The notes beneath the pieces are model-generated. The model ran no database searches, had not been told where the DNA came from, and saw only the letters and a program-made list of their open reading frames with translations. The position numbers were made by a program, and so were the translations under genes. From Nelumbo lutea (Eukaryota; Streptophyta; Magnoliopsida; Proteales; Nelumbonaceae), in NCBI GenBank assembly GCA_022828595.1, contig JAKGHH010000001.1, forward strand, positions 204,495,813-204,559,812: a DNA stretch of 64,000 nt, given 5' to 3'. Positions 10,638 to 22,900 of this stretch are shown here, piece by piece. The first letter of the stretch is position 1, and every line of letters begins with the position of its first letter.

Positions 10638-11717
10638 TCAAGCTGGTGAGTATATATCATATAATCCCAGCTTGTTACATATGTAGTCCACTCTCCCCCG
10701 ACTCAAACCTTTTGTAAAAAAGTCTGCCCACTGGTTTCCCGTATTAACATATGCAGTCTCTATCACTCCATTCAACACCTTCTCTCTCAAAAAATGACAG
10801 TCAACTTCGATGTGCTTGATTCTTTCATGAAACACCGGATTGAAAGAGATATGAACCGCTGCCTGGTTGTCACAATAGAGCTTCATTGGAGTACTGATGT
10901 CATATCCTATCTCCTGTAAAAGGTTCCTTAGCCACACTAGTTCACAAACAGTATCTGCCATGGCCCTATATTCTGCTTCTGCACTGCTTCTTGCCACAAC
11001 TGTTTGCTTCTTACTTTTCCACGTTACCAGGTTACCCCCCAGAAAGGTGCAATAGCCTGTGGTAGACCGTCTATCAGACATAGAACCTACCCAATCAGCA
11101 TCAGTGTATCCTTCTACTTCTAGTTTTTCGCCACTTTTGTACAGCAAACCACAGCCAGGAGCTCCTTTCAAGTACCTCACAATCCTTAGCACTGCATTCC
11201 AATGTGGGACCAAAGGTTTCTGCATGAACTGACTCACCACACTAACCGCAAATGAAATATCTGGCCGAGTAATGGTTAGATAGTTTAGTTTGCCTACAAG
11301 TCGTCGGTATCTGCTAGGGTCTTCAAATACTTCACCTATATCACTACTCAGCCTCGTATTTGTTTCCATAGGTGTCTCAGTCGGTTTAGTACCCAACAAA
11401 CCTGTTTCTTTCAGTAAATCAAGCACATATTTCCTCTGACACAAATTAATGCCATGCTTAGATCTTGCTACCTCTATGCCCAAAAAGTATTTCAACTTGC
11501 CACGGTCCTTTGTCTGAAAGTGTTCCTGTAGGAATGCCTTCAATCTGTCAATGCCCATTTTATCATTTCCAGTCACAACGATATCATCTACATACACCAC
11601 CAGTAGTATTTTGCCTGTCGGAGAGTCATGACTGAAGACAAAGTGATCAACTTGGCACTGTTTCATACCAAACTTCTTGACCACCTCACTGAACCTACCA
11701 AACCATGCTCGAGGGGA
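10638..11717 (-). pseudogene. Copia B RT C-terminal half and RNase H
   Basis: The open frame includes LLVVYVDDIVVTGND (YVDD at 11583-11594), LKYFLGIEVARS, TRPDISFAVSVVSQFM, DADWVGSMSDRRSTTGYC, RSSAEAEYRAMADTVCELV and YCDNQAAVHISFNPVFHER. It ends at a TGA inside the polypurine tract, the normal copia arrangement. Upstream a TAG replaces the Gln of the QSPRAWF motif, so the enzyme would be interrupted. Confidence 0.92.
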
Positions 11718-12093
11718 CTATTTAAGTCCATAAATAGCCTTCTTAAGTCTGCATACCTTACCATCCTCCCCCTGAGCAACAAACCCTGGTGGTTGCTCCA
11801 TGTAGACCTTCTCGAGCAAATCACCATGCAAAAAGGCATTTTTGATATCTAGCTGATATAGAGGCCAATCATACATAGCTGCAAGGGAGATGACAACACG
11901 AACTGACCCTATCTTAGCAACCGGGGAGAATGTCTCTGTGTAGTCAATGCCATAGGTTTGGGAGTACCCTTTTGCAACCAGCCACGCCTTTCGACGCTCA
12001 ACACGACCATCTGGCAAGTACTTAACGGTATACACCCACTTACAACCGACAACTTGCTTCCCAGGAGGAAGAGTGGTGAGGTCCCAAGTGTGA
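11718..12093 (-). pseudogene. Copia B RT N-terminal half
   Basis: The translation carries [37 protein letters not shown] and [20 protein letters not shown]. The catalytic Asp of the YQLDIKN motif is present. It ends in the TAG at the QSPRAWF position. A frameshift near 12130 separates it from the integrase frame. Confidence 0.88.
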
Positions 12094-12972
12094 TTATGAT
12101 GGAGGGAAGAGAGCTATTCTTCCAATAGCACAACACCACTCTGGAGAGGTAAGGGCTTCCTGGACATCCTTAGGAACAACCACTGAGGATAACAAAGAGA
12201 TGAACTGGCGATGGGAGGTGGAGAGGTGAGTAAGGGAAACAAAATTGGAAATAGGGTGAAGGGTGCAAGTGCGTTTACCTTTCCATAAGGCAATAGGAAG
12301 ATCAAAGTCGGAGGCTGGTGTCGGATCTGGAGCTGGATCTGTCGACGGTGATGAAGCCGGAGGAGTCGCAGCCGGTACACGTGGGCGATGTGTATACACG
12401 TGACGGATAGGTGGACGGTCAACGGACGGTGGCACCGGAGGCAATGACGTAGGCACGACTAGAACTAGAGGAGGATCAGCTACAAGAAGGGGAAGAGGAG
12501 GAGGTGATGTGGAGGAAGCAGCATCACCGGACCCCACGAAGAATGGAGTAGACTCGAAGAAAGTAACATCAGCAAAAACCAAGGAACGACGAGAACTGGG
12601 ATGGTAACACTTGTACCTTTTCTGAGTCCAGGAATAGTCAAGGAAGATACACTTAAGGGATCGTGCATCTAATTTGTCAGTCCCAGGACCCAGATTATGG
12701 ACGAAGCAGACACACCCAAATACCGGAGGAAGCAGAAACAGAGACATGTTGGGGAACAAGACACTAAAAGGAGAACGACCATCAAGAATAGACGTGGGCG
12801 TCCGATTAATTAAGAAACAAGAGGTGAGCATTGCATCACTCCAAAAGGGTTTGGGAACATTCATGTGGTGCATGAGTGAGCGTGTCGTTTCTACAAGATG
12901 TCGGTTCTTTCTCTCAGCAACCCCATTTTGTTGTGGGGTGTAGGTACATGAAGTTTGGTGTATAATGCCATG
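12094..12972 (-). pseudogene. Copia B integrase, C-terminal part
   Basis: The frame continues the integrase after one TAA. It has TPQQNGVAERKNRH with the catalytic Glu, HHMNVPKPFWSDAML, LINRTPTSILDGRSPFSVL and CIFLDYSWTQKRYKCYHP, then a long Pro/Ser-rich linker. It ends soon after EALTSPEW, where the frame shifts before RT. Confidence 0.88.
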
Positions 12973-13920
12973 TTAGTTCAAGTATTCTTTAAAAGATGAA
13001 GACAAGTATTCACGACCATTATCAGAACGAAAAATTTTGATGTGAACGCCAAATTGATTGTGGATCTTAGCAAAAAATTTCTGGAAGATGGCAAAAAATT
13101 CACTTCTTTTTTTCATTAAATAGAGCCATGCCATTCTTGAAAAGTCATCAACAAAAATAACAAAATATTTGTATCCATTATATGACATCACTTTATAAGG
13201 TCCCCAAACATCTGAATGAATTAAAGAAAAATGACTCGACACAAGGTTATCAACCCTAGAATTAAAGGGAACACGATGGTATTTCCCAAATTGACACGAC
13301 TCACAATCTAGAACAGAAAGTTGGCTCAATGAAGGGACCAAGGACTTCAGCACTTTTAGCGAAGGATGACCAAATCTACAATGCCATTGGAGAGGAGAAA
13401 TAGATGACTGAAGGGCCATTGATGTTCTTCCACCACCATCAAGATAATACAGTCCACCGGCTTCATGCCCTCCACCAATCTTCATCCTCGTCTTGAGATC
13501 CTGAAAAGCACACATAGAGGGGTAAAATGTAATGGAGCAATTAAGGGACTTGGTCAAGTTACTAACAGACATAAGATTAAATGGAAGCTTAGGTACATAG
13601 AAAACAGAGGATAGGGATACAGAGTCTAGGTCAACATTACCAACACCACGAATAGATGATGTGGAGCCATTAGGAAGGGTAACGAATTGTGATGTTGAGC
13701 AATGAGTGAGAGATGAAAACACACCTGGAGTTCCCGTCATGTGATCAGAGGCTCCAGAGTCAATAATCCAGGGGTTGGGTGTGGATGCCAAACAAGCCAT
13801 ACCTGAGTGTGCAAAGGTAGTTGTGTTCTGTTGCGACGTTGATTGAACAAACCTTTCATACTCATCACGAGGAACACTCACCATCTCCTTGCCTGGACCA
13901 TTTGAAGAGGTAGAAGGCAT
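12973..13920 (-). pseudogene. Copia B protease and integrase N-terminal part
   Basis: The protease motif PWIIDSGASDHMTG is intact. The integrase zinc module is LQWHCRFGH and CESCQFGKYH, and the core contains HSDVWGPYKV, VDDFSRMAWLYL and FRSDNGREYL. The first two catalytic Asp residues are therefore present. The frame is interrupted by a TAA where related sequences read EYLNQHG. Confidence 0.9.
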
Positions 13921-13991
13921 CTAGTTAGCTGACCGGTTCTCCTGTCTAAAGCTGGAACTGGTGTCACTAGTCATGGCATGGTTAGCCCACG

Positions 13992-14720
13992 TCAAGGGTG
14001 GACCATGTAAGTCATAGCAGTAGTTAATAGTATGTCCATCCAAACCACAATGAGTACACCTCCATGGACCCGAGCCACGAGCTCCCCCTGAATCTCTGCC
14101 TCCAGTACGACCACCACCACGGATATGTGTAAATCCACCACTACCACTCCTCCTAGTATCTGGGCTACTAGTTCATACTCGGACCTCAGCCCCACCAGAA
14201 ACCGAGTCACATCAAGCTGCTCTCTCTGTTGCTATTGAACCTTGACATCAGAGGTGAGAGGATGATAGACATTTAACTCATTATGGATATTTCTCATATT
14301 GGCATAGTACTCCTCAAGGCTCTGATTTCCTTGTTGCAGATTGAAGTATTCCTGATACAGTTGATATACCCTAATTGTATTATCTTGACCAGAATACAAT
14401 TTCTTAGCATGATCCCACACCTCTTTGGCTGTGTCAAGAAACATGAAGTTCACACTGATTCTGGGTTCCATACTATTCCACAACCATGTGATGATCTGTG
14501 CATCTTCCTGTTCCCAGTTTTCGTACTCCTGAGAATTAGTGGGGGGTTTCTCCTCTCTTATGTGCTTTACCTTCTTCTTCGCTTTCAGAAAAACCTCTAC
14601 AGACTTGGCCCAAGGGACATAATTCTCTCCATTCAGTTTAATGGAGGTCATTTGGACATTCAGGTAGTCAGTAGATATCATCACACTAGGTTTACTATCA
14701 CTGTTATCTTCCATTGCCAA
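13992..14720 (-). pseudogene. Copia B gag
   Basis: It starts MAMEDNSDSKP and shows IKLNGENYVPWAKSVEVFLK, YENWEQEDAQIITWLW and WDHAKKLYSGQD. A stop at 14232 ends the first frame. VTRFLVGLRSEYELVA and the knuckle CTHCGLDGHTINYC lie in other frames near 14200 and 14010-14050. At least one stop and one frameshift make it defective. The leader to the PBS is about 570 bp. Confidence 0.87.
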
Positions 14721-15306
14721 ATTCCCTTATCACTGAATCCTAAGCACTACACATTGCACACTACACACAGACACTTCACCAAAATCTGCACACTGATTTC
14801 AGCAATAATAAAGGCTGAAAGCTGTACTTGTAACACAACAAATCCTACTCTACAGCTACCGGAAGTTTCACCATTAAGTAAACACTATTTCCCTTCGAAT
14901 CACACACAAACCAGCATAAACCCTAGCACAAACCTAGCATACTGCAATCTGAAAACCATCATACGATCCGTACCACACCTCTCATGTGTTCCACAACAGA
15001 AATTATGCATAAAAAAAACTCCTTACCTCATCACCTGAAGGCCAACCACACGAAGGAATAAAACACCACTGCACCACATGCACCAGCCCTACATTAATTA
15101 GGGGAGGGCTTAGAAACCACAGCAACCAATCACCAACGACACCACCGGAGGCATAGAAACCTCCAAGGGAAGAGGGCGATCACTCCTTTTCAGCCCTTTT
15201 CCCAGTCTCCAACCAATGACTGAGAAATCCAAGAGAAACCCTAGTTCGAATGCACAGAAAACAGAATTCTAGCAAGTCTGATTTGATTAATGTGGCTTTG
15301 ATACCA

Positions 15307-15598
15307 TGTTGAAGTTCGGCCTGCCCTAGAAGTCTGTTTTGTTTGTTAGCTGAAAAGTAAAGTAAACCGCAAGAAGGAAGAGAGGAAAGAAGAAGGAAGA
15401 AAGAGGAAGAAGAAGAGAAAAGGTCTGGTTCGAATTAGGAAAAAAGTCAACCCCAGTTTCGGCCAGACCTGTTATATTATTAATATAATTGGAAAGGACA
15501 TAAGTGCCCTTATTTAAGTAAGAGGCACTCGAACTAACATAATAGTACACATCAGCATTCTCAACAGGTACAAAGACCGAAATACCCCTTCACTAACA
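15307..15598 (-). repeat. Copia B 5' LTR
   Basis: Partner of the 10336-10630 LTR. The PBS sits directly beside it. Confidence 0.93.
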
Positions 15599-15603
15599 CA
15601 ACC

Positions 15604-15849
15604 AAAAATGTTGATGTACACAAAAGGAAAATAGAATTTTCTTTTTGATCAATAACATGGAGAAAATTGAAAATCATAAAAAGGTATAAAATGCTGGTGT
15701 CAAAACATCCATAAAAGAGGAGAGTAAAATAGAGCTTCAGGAAAAGTGCTTTATAACCACCATCATCTGAGACAATGAAGAAAAAAACGGAAGAAAATAA
15801 ATAGAATTACTGTCAATTGCGTGTATGAAAGTGAAGTACTAAGGCTATG
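15604..15849. other. Intron sequence, nothing recognised
   Basis: AT-rich DNA right of copia B. It continues the sequence left of the element once one copy of caacc is counted. Confidence 0.45.
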
Positions 15850-17040
15850 GGTTTGAGAGAATTTGATAACTTGGATCACCATTGGGATATTCCAAGTTTC
15901 CAACTTGGATCACCATGAAAGTTGGTGAAGATCTCCTTGATGAAAATTCAGCCACTGACATTGGAAGATCTACTTGTGAGAACTGCTCTCCTGCAAGTTT
16001 TAGGGCCAACTGATGGTACAGGTGATCCTGCAGCAAAGGTGTAACACTTTCAAGAAACTTAGGGATGGCTAGAGGAGGACTGGGGTTACAAGTAGAGGGG
16101 GATTGGGAAGGTTTCTCATCTACAGTGAAATGGAGAAGTGGATATTGAAGCTAAGAGTTTTTGTTTGAAGAAGGCATATACAAGGGTAGGTGGATGTTGA
16201 AGACCAGAGAAGAGAAGAGGGCCACCATTTTCGTAGTTGAGGAAGTTATAGGATGGTTGAAGGGATTCATGGATGGGACGACATTCTCCATTAAAAACTG
16301 GGCAGGAAGACAGGAAGAGTGAAGTGAATGCAACTTTTTGAAACCATGGAGAAACGTGAAAGATTGGTTTGTAGTGATCATGGAAAGATTTGGTGAATAG
16401 AAAATAGATGTTATGTGTTCCGGGGGATAGAAAGATACCGGGGTGGAGAATGTTTGCAGATTTATTACAGGAGTTACTCACAAAGTTCAAAACAAAGCGG
16501 TGGCTGAGAGGTCTGTAACAAGCAGAGTACAGAGAGAAAACGAAGGAAGAAAAACAAAATAAAAAAAAAGATCCACAAGCTATAGTATGTAGTGATACCA
16601 GAAGTTGAAGGATGCTCTTAGATGTGGAGAAAGGAGCTTGGGAGAAGAATGTGATTTTAACATCAGCCAAAAAAGGGTCAGATTGGGGAAGAATCATGGA
16701 GGTGGTTGTGGAGAGAATCAACATAAAAGGTATTGTTATTTGTGAATATTAAACCCTTCAATGATTCGAAGGCTGTGTTACTTGGAGCTGGTGAAGAAGT
16801 TGTTATTCCCAGCACTGAGATGGTGGAATCTCCAGCTGGAAGGGTAAGGGTGGACTGTGGAGAGTTGGTATATGTCTTGTAACCAGAATTATATTTCTGA
16901 AAGAAACTTTGAGCTTCAGCTAGTAGGGCTCCACTTCAATTTCTGGAATGAGGAAATCCTTGAAAAATTGATTCAAACGATTGGTAAAGTTCTGGTAGCA
17001 TTTAATCTTCAAGATCTTCATGCTGTGAGAGTAAGAATGT
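15850..17040 (+). pseudogene. L1-type LINE ORF1 relic (DUF4283-like)
   Basis: Frames are broken throughout. Near 16410-16460 a frame gives VPGDRKIPGWRMFADLL, and near 16900-17000 another gives LQLVGLHFNFWNEEILEKLI followed by TIGKVLVAFNLQDLHAVRV. Both resemble the C-terminal and core parts of plant LINE ORF1 proteins with a DUF4283 domain. No Cys knuckle was found. It abuts a LINE in the opposite orientation. Confidence 0.5.
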
Positions 17041-17399
17041 TGAGTTTGGAAGTGGCTTCTTATAAAAGGACTTCACAGAGAAAATGCCATCACTAGATCA
17101 ATTCCAGACCCTTGAATCTTGCTGATTTGGGTGTGGATGTTGAGTTTGAAGTGGCTGGAACAGTGCTAGCAGGTCTGAAATCTCCCAGTCATTGAGTTCT
17201 CCTGAATTTAGGACACCAAGTCTCTGTACTCCAACACCACCCAAACTGATCTGCCACCATCGCATCCCTATCCTCAGCTATAAGAAACACTGAAGGAAAG
17301 ACCTCCATTAAGGCAGAGTTGTTACACCAAGGGTCTTGCCAGGATCTCATCCTTCTACCATCACCTACTTTCAGCCTCATCCCTTGAATGAAAATAGGA
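17041..17399 (-). pseudogene. L1-type LINE ORF2 relic, part downstream of RT
   Basis: The translation has VGDGRRMRSWQDPWCNNSAL, VFPSVFLIAEDRDAMV and then LNDWEISDLLALFQPLQ and DGIFSVKSFYKK, which is the region between RT and zf-RVT of plant L1 ORF2. It continues the LINE at 23239-23740; copia C interrupts the two parts. Confidence 0.75.
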
Positions 17400-17404
17400 A
17401 AAAC

Positions 17405-17737
17405 TGTAGAGGAGATGGGCGGAATGGCCCATAGGCTATCATTCTATGTTATGTTTATGTTTTCCTCTGTAATGGGCCTTATTCTGGGCTCATACTCTTA
17501 TATACTCTGTTTTTGTAATTTCTTGCCCACCCAAGGACCTCTCTGTAATAATTCAAAGATTAACTTAATAAAATGTTTTAGAGTGTTAGAGGGAAGTTTA
17601 GTTCGAACCTCTCACTCTCTAACTCTCATTGCCGCCAGCTCTCTCTCTCTCTCATCTTCTTAATCTTCTCTTGTTTGTTTTCTGGTTTTGCATCTAATCT
17701 CAAGAAGTTCTATACTTCAAGAGGGTTGTTTTCAACT
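17405..17737 (+). repeat. Copia C 5' LTR
   Basis: It runs from TGTAGAGGAG to TTTTCAACT, immediately followed by the PBS. A possible TATA box (ttatatact) lies about 90 bp in, and a CT microsatellite lies near 17640. About eleven differences from its partner were counted by eye. Confidence 0.93.
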
Positions 17738-18551
17738 TGGTATTAGAGCAGGTCAGAGCTTGGCGTGACCCTCATGTAGTTCTAGTCCAGTTGACTACAT
17801 GAGGATGTTCTAGGGCTGGAAGTTTAAAGTCATTCGCCTAGTTCTTGGAGGTCATTGGAGGGTGCCCAAGTCTCTACCCACTTGGAGAATAGTTCAGTGA
17901 CCAGGAAGAATTAGAGAGAAAGGTGTTCGGCCTGATTTGAAGCTCAAATAAGAGATTCACATACTGTAAGTTACCGCAGTTATTGCTGGGTTATTTTCTT
18001 TGCTTGGGAGGGCTGTTAAAGTACTTGAAACCCCTCTCCATTCTGCTCTACTGTTCGGCTGTTGCTGGACTGATTCAACTCAGAGATTTTTGGGTTATTT
18101 TGGGAAGCAGTTCGACTGTTGTTGGACTATCAAGTTGCTGAAACTGGTTTGGACTCAATGGTATTAGTCTCTAATTCAGCCCAACCTTTTCTTGGACCTA
18201 TGAAATACTATTGAAGTGGATTCTACTAGTTATCAATAGGGTGTTAACTACTGCACACAAAGTGTTTGTTAAAAGGCCTCTTAAGGACTGTCGACTGTTA
18301 TTTATTCTCTTTGGAACAACGGTTGTTGGGGACCTGAAATACTTTGTGTTTGGAGGTCTGCTGGTTGCCCCTTGAAGGCTGAAACAGTATTTCTTCTTCT
18401 AGAAAGAGCTGCCACCGAGCTTGGCTGTCACGGTTGTCAAGACTGAACTGATTTTGTGAGTTGTGTGGTGTTGTCGATTCAGCTCAAACCAAGTTCATCA
18501 AGAATCCCTGCTCTTTGATAAACTTATTAAAACCCTAATTAGAACCTTTTC

Positions 18552-19258
18552 ATGATGGACTTCTCAGACCTTGAAAGCAAGAGTGCTGCTGAATATGGAC
18601 AGACTTTGGGAACCCCAGCCAATTCTATGTTGGCTGTAACTACAGTTAAACTTGATGGGAACAACTACTTGGCATGGTCACAATCAGTGAAAATCCATAA
18701 TTGTAGTAGAGGAAAATGGTTTGTTTCTGGAGCAAGAAATCTCCCCCAGAGGATGATCCACCTTATGAGAGATGGATGCAAGAGAACTACACAGTGATTA
18801 GGTGGCTTGTGAATTCAATGTAGCCACAGATTAGTCAACGCTATCTTTGGATGAACTCGGCTAAGGAAATCTGGGATAGTGTTGTAGAAACCTACTCCTA
18901 GAAATTGATTGTTGCCAGAGCCTATAAACTGAGGAGTGATGTGAAGAATCTAAGACAAGGGGACAAATCCCTTGCGGCATACTTCTCAACCCTGAAATCT
19001 TTATAGCAAGAGATTGATCTGATAGAGGCTGTAACATGGGATACCCCCAATGATGCTGAAACATACAGGAAATTAGTTGAAAGGAACAGGGTCTTTGAGT
19101 TCCTAACTGGGCTGAATCCTAAATATGATATCACAAAGCAGAACATTTTGTCCAAGGAAAGTGTTTCATTGTCGCAAGCATATGCTTCAGTCAACAGTGA
19201 AGAGAGTAGAAGACAAGTACAGGTTTAAGGAGTTGGCATCAATGATCATTTTGCAAAT
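18552..19258 (+). pseudogene. Copia C gag, capsid part
   Basis: It starts MMDFSDLESKSAAEYG and shows TTVKLDGNNYLAWSQSVKI, then shifts frame. Later frames give LWMNSAKEIWDSV, SDVKNLRQGDKSLAAYFSTL and RNRVFEFLTGLNPKYD. In-frame stops include a TAG at 18899-18901 where D and E have CAG. No intact Gag can be made. Confidence 0.85.
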
Positions 19259-20008
19259 ATGGGGGTTAAACCCAAAGGGGTTATAAGGGCTCCCAATGGC
19301 ATAAGAAGGAAGAAGGTGGTCTGTGAATATTGCAAGAAGCTGAAACACACCAAGGACAAGTGCTGGAAATTGCATCCCAGTCTTGTCCATGTTCGGTCCC
19401 AGAAGAAAAATGATAGTAGAAAGACAGGGAGTGCAAATGCAGCCATGGGTACAAATACAGAAGTTGAGTCTGCATGTGCACAGTTGGCAGCCATGAAAGC
19501 TGAGTATGAGAAGTTTGGAAAGATGATCAGCCATCTTGAAGGTGTAACTTCATCATCTACCCCTTTTGAAAATTCAGCCACCACCGCATTTGCTCACTCA
19601 GGTATAAGACCTTCTGCTAACCATGCATCCACCTCAAGTAATCCTAAGACCCCTTGGATCATAGACTCAGGTGCTTCTGATCACATGACCAACATTTCCA
19701 CTCTGTTTGTTTCGTATAATTTGCTTCCTGGTCGAGACAAAATCACCTTAGCTGATGGTTCTCTTGCTTCTATTTCTAGCAAGGGAACTGTCAAGGCTAC
19801 AGACTCCTTACCCTTATCTTCCACTCTTCATGTACCTAAATTAAATACCAATTTATTATCTATAAGTAGCTTGACCAAGTCATTGAATTGTTGTGTAACC
19901 TTTTTCCCTTCTCACTGTGTTTCAGGACCTGGAGTCTCGGAAGGTGATTGGGAGTGGCCATGGAGCGAATGGAATATACTTGCTCAACACTCCTGGCCAA
20001 TGCTTTGA
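19259..20008 (+). pseudogene. Copia C gag knuckle and protease
   Basis: The open frame contains the knuckle CEYCKKLKHTKDKC (19322-19363) and the protease motif PWIIDSGASDHMTN with DSG intact, followed by LADGSLASISSKGTVK and VPKLNTNLLSISSLTKS. It then shifts frame around 19920 inside CVSGPGVSEG, relative to the integrase. Confidence 0.9.
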
Positions 20009-21434
20009 TCATCCCAAGAATGCTGCCTTTGGTTTTACTTCTTCAAAGTCTGTCAGTCGAATTATGTTGAGTCATTGTTGGTTGGGTCATTTACCTTTTT
20101 CTTCTTTAAGTCATTTAATTCCCGAATTGTTTAAGGGAGTTAGTGTGCCCAGTCTCAATTGTGAGTCATGTCAGTTGTCAAAGCATTGTAGAAACAATTA
20201 CCCTGTGAGCAATAAAAGATCTTCTTTTCCTTTTCATATTGTGCACTCCGATGTGTGGGGGCCTTACCACTTATCTTCTATGGGGGTCTACTGATATTTT
20301 ATCATTTTTATTGATGACTTTTCTAGATTCACTTGGATATACCTAATGAAATCCTATGATGAAGTCCCAAGACTTGTGAGGCAATTTCATGAGCTTGCTT
20401 TAACTCAATTTGATACCAGAATTAAGGTTTTCAAATCTAACAATGCAAAAGAGTACTTTGAGAAGAGTTTATCCTTGTATCTCTCTGACATGGGGGTTAT
20501 TCACCAAAGCTCCTGTGCTAAAACCCCTGAACAAAATGGAGTTGCTGAAAGGAAAAATAGACATATTGTTGAAGTTGCAAGGAGCCTTTTGTTTGCCTCA
20601 CATGTTCCAACAAGATTTTGGGGTGATGCTGTTCTTACTTCTACCTATCTCATAAACCGTATGCCATCCAGGGTTTTAGGGTTTAAATCCCCCTTCAGTC
20701 TTCTTCATCAAGACAAGGATCTCTTCCTGATTCCTCTTCGTGTGTTTGGCTATACCTGTTATGTTCACATTCCAAGTGCCCAGAGACATAAGTTTGAACC
20801 AAAAGCCCACAAATGCATCTTCCTTGGTTACTCCCCCACACAAAAGGGTTATTGTTGTTTTGATCCAAAGACTGGCACTCGACATGTCTCTATGGATGTT
20901 ACCTTTGATGAGCTTTCTCCTTTTTATGGTTCCTTTCAGGAAGGACATTGTCAACAGGGGGAGAGTCAGTCACAAGTATTTGTTCTTCCTCTTCCTGTCA
21001 CAGTTGAGTCACTTGACAAGCTTGTATCCTCACCAAATGAATCAAAGGAGGATCATCCACTTCATTGCTCTTGCCCTAGTGCCCCTATTTCTTTACCTCC
21101 TCGTCCTACCCATAATCCCGAAGTGTATCAAAGGCAAAGATTCGGGAATGAGCAAGTTGTTTCCCTTACAACAAATGAGACTCATACATTCTCAATCACA
21201 GATGAGATAACAAGTACTACTTCAGTCTCTTTGGAACCATCTTTCCTAGATCTTGATGTCCCCATTGCTATTAGGAAAGAAAGCGGAAGTGCACTGCACA
21301 CTGCATTTCCAAACACCTTTCTTATGATCTACTTTCTCCTTCATACTTTGCCTACCTCTCTTCAATTGTTTCTAACCTCATTCCTAGGTCTGTGTCAGAA
21401 GCTCTTGGGATTCCAGAATGGAGAGATGCCATGA
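19917..21434 (+). pseudogene. Copia C integrase and linker
   Basis: The zinc module is MLSHCWLGH and CESCQLSKHC. The core has HSDVWGPYH, then a TGA after MGVY, IDDFSRFTWIYLM, FKSNNAKEYF and NGVAERKNRHIVEVA. The second catalytic Asp (SDN) is Asn. The C-terminal region has LGYSPTQKGYCCFDPKTG. The linker ends in another frame before RT. Confidence 0.9.
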
Positions 21435-21754
21435 AGTCTGAAATGGATGCTCTACACAAAAATGATACATGGGAGGTGGTGAATTTGCCTGAAGGGAAGA
21501 ATCCAGTTAGGTACAAGTGGGTCTTTACCATTAAATACATGGCTGATGGGACTATTGAGAGGTACAAGGCCAGACTTGTTGCAAAAGGCTACACACAGAC
21601 ATATGGGATTGACTACCTGGAGACCTTTGCCCCTGTTGCCAAGATGACATCTGTAAGGGTTCTCTTATATCTGGCAACTCACTTTGATTGGCCTCTTTAT
21701 CAGTTGGATGTAAAGAATGCATTTCTGAATGGTGACTTACATGAGGAGGTCTAA
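21392..21754 (+). pseudogene. Copia C RT N-terminal part
   Basis: It includes [58 protein letters not shown] and [18 protein letters not shown]. It stops at a TAA where related copies have Tyr in EEVYM. The catalytic Asp of QLDVKN is present. Confidence 0.9.
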
Positions 21755-22888
21755 ATGTGTCTCCCTTTAGGAATGTATGGGAAAGATATGCAAGGAAAGG
21801 TATGCAAATTGAAGAAATCACTTTATGGCTTCAAACAGTCTCCTAGAGCCTGGTTTGAGAAATTTAGAGCTGCACTTGTTAAATTCGGCTATGTTCAGAC
21901 ACAATCAGATCATACTCTCTTTGTGAAGAAAAGTGGATCTCTAGCAGTGTATCTCATTGTGTATGTTGATGACATTATAGTGACTGGTGATGATGCCTCA
22001 GGCATTCGGGCCCTTCAGTCTTTCCTCCGTACAGAATTTGAGATTAAGAATCTAGGGGGGTTGAGATACTTCCTTGGCATAGAAGTTGCTAGATCCAAGG
22101 ATGAGATTTTTATTTCCCAGAGGAAATATGTCATTGATTTGCTGTCTGAAACTGGAAAAATGGGTGCTAGACCAACTGCAACTCCCATTGATATGAGTCA
22201 CAAACTTCCAGCTTCAAATGGAACATTGTTGGAAGACAAAGGGGTATTTCAGAGACTTCTTGGGAAGCTCCTGTACCTGTGCATGACTCGGCCAGATATT
22301 GCGTATGCTGTCAGTTGTATTAGCCAGTTCATGCATGCTCCTAGAGATACTCATATGGCAACAACAGAACGAATTTTGTGCTATCTGAAAGGCTCTCCAG
22401 GAAAAGGAATTCTATTTACCAAGCATGGTCATCTGAAAATTGAAGACTATATTGATGCTGATTGGGCTGGAAATACTGATGATAGAAGATCTACTTCAGA
22501 GTATTGTAGTCTGGTGGCTGGTAATGTTGTCTCTTGGAGGAGTAAGAAACAATCAGTTGTGGCCCGATCCTCCGCCGAAGCAGAATATAGAGCCATGGCA
22601 CATGGAGTCTCTGAATTGTTGTGGCTAAGATCCTTAATGGAAGAACTTGGGATTGATCATGACAAACCCATGATGTTGTACCGTGATAATCAGGCTGGCA
22701 TCAACATTGCTCACAACCCAATACAACATGATAGAACCAAACATATTGATGTTGATAGACACTTTATTCGAGAAAGAGTCTCTTCCGGTGAAGTGTGTCT
22801 TCCATTCATTACTTCTGAAGGACAATTGGCAGATTTCCTCACCAAGGGTATTTCCAAGGCAAGGCTTTTGATTAACATCTATGCTCAG
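21755..22888 (+). pseudogene. Copia C RT C-terminal half and RNase H
   Basis: The frame is open to the polypurine tract: KQSPRAWFEKFRAALVKFGY (Gln codon intact), LIVYVDDIIVTGDDAS (YVDD at 21962-21973), LRYFLGIEVARSKDE, TRPDIAYAVSCISQFMH, DADWAGNTDDRRST, RSSAEAEYRAMAHGVSELL and HDRTKHIDVDRHFIRERV. It is among the longest intact RT/RNase H frames in the window. Confidence 0.92.
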
Positions 22889-22900
22889 TTTGAGGGGGAG

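Larger units (their letters stand above)
10336..15598 (-). mobile_element. Copia B, full-length Ty1/copia retrotransposon (5263 bp)
   Basis: LTRs of 295 and 292 bp, a PBS (minus strand TGGTATCAAAGC, 15295-15306), a polypurine tract overlapping the stop of the last frame, and perfect caacc duplications (10331-10335 and 15599-15603) define it. It differs in LTR and protein sequence from the other five copias. It is one of the best-preserved polyproteins here: integrase Asp, Asp and Glu are all present, and RT/RNase H is open for about 350 codons. The LTRs differ at about eleven positions by eye plus a 3-bp indel. Confidence 0.95.

Noticed and set aside
14283..15038. 251-codon plus-strand frame
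   Set aside because: Antisense to the copia B gag and leader; no motif.
16116..16724. 202-codon minus-strand frame
   Set aside because: It lies antisense to a LINE ORF1 relic and shows no known motif; treated as chance.
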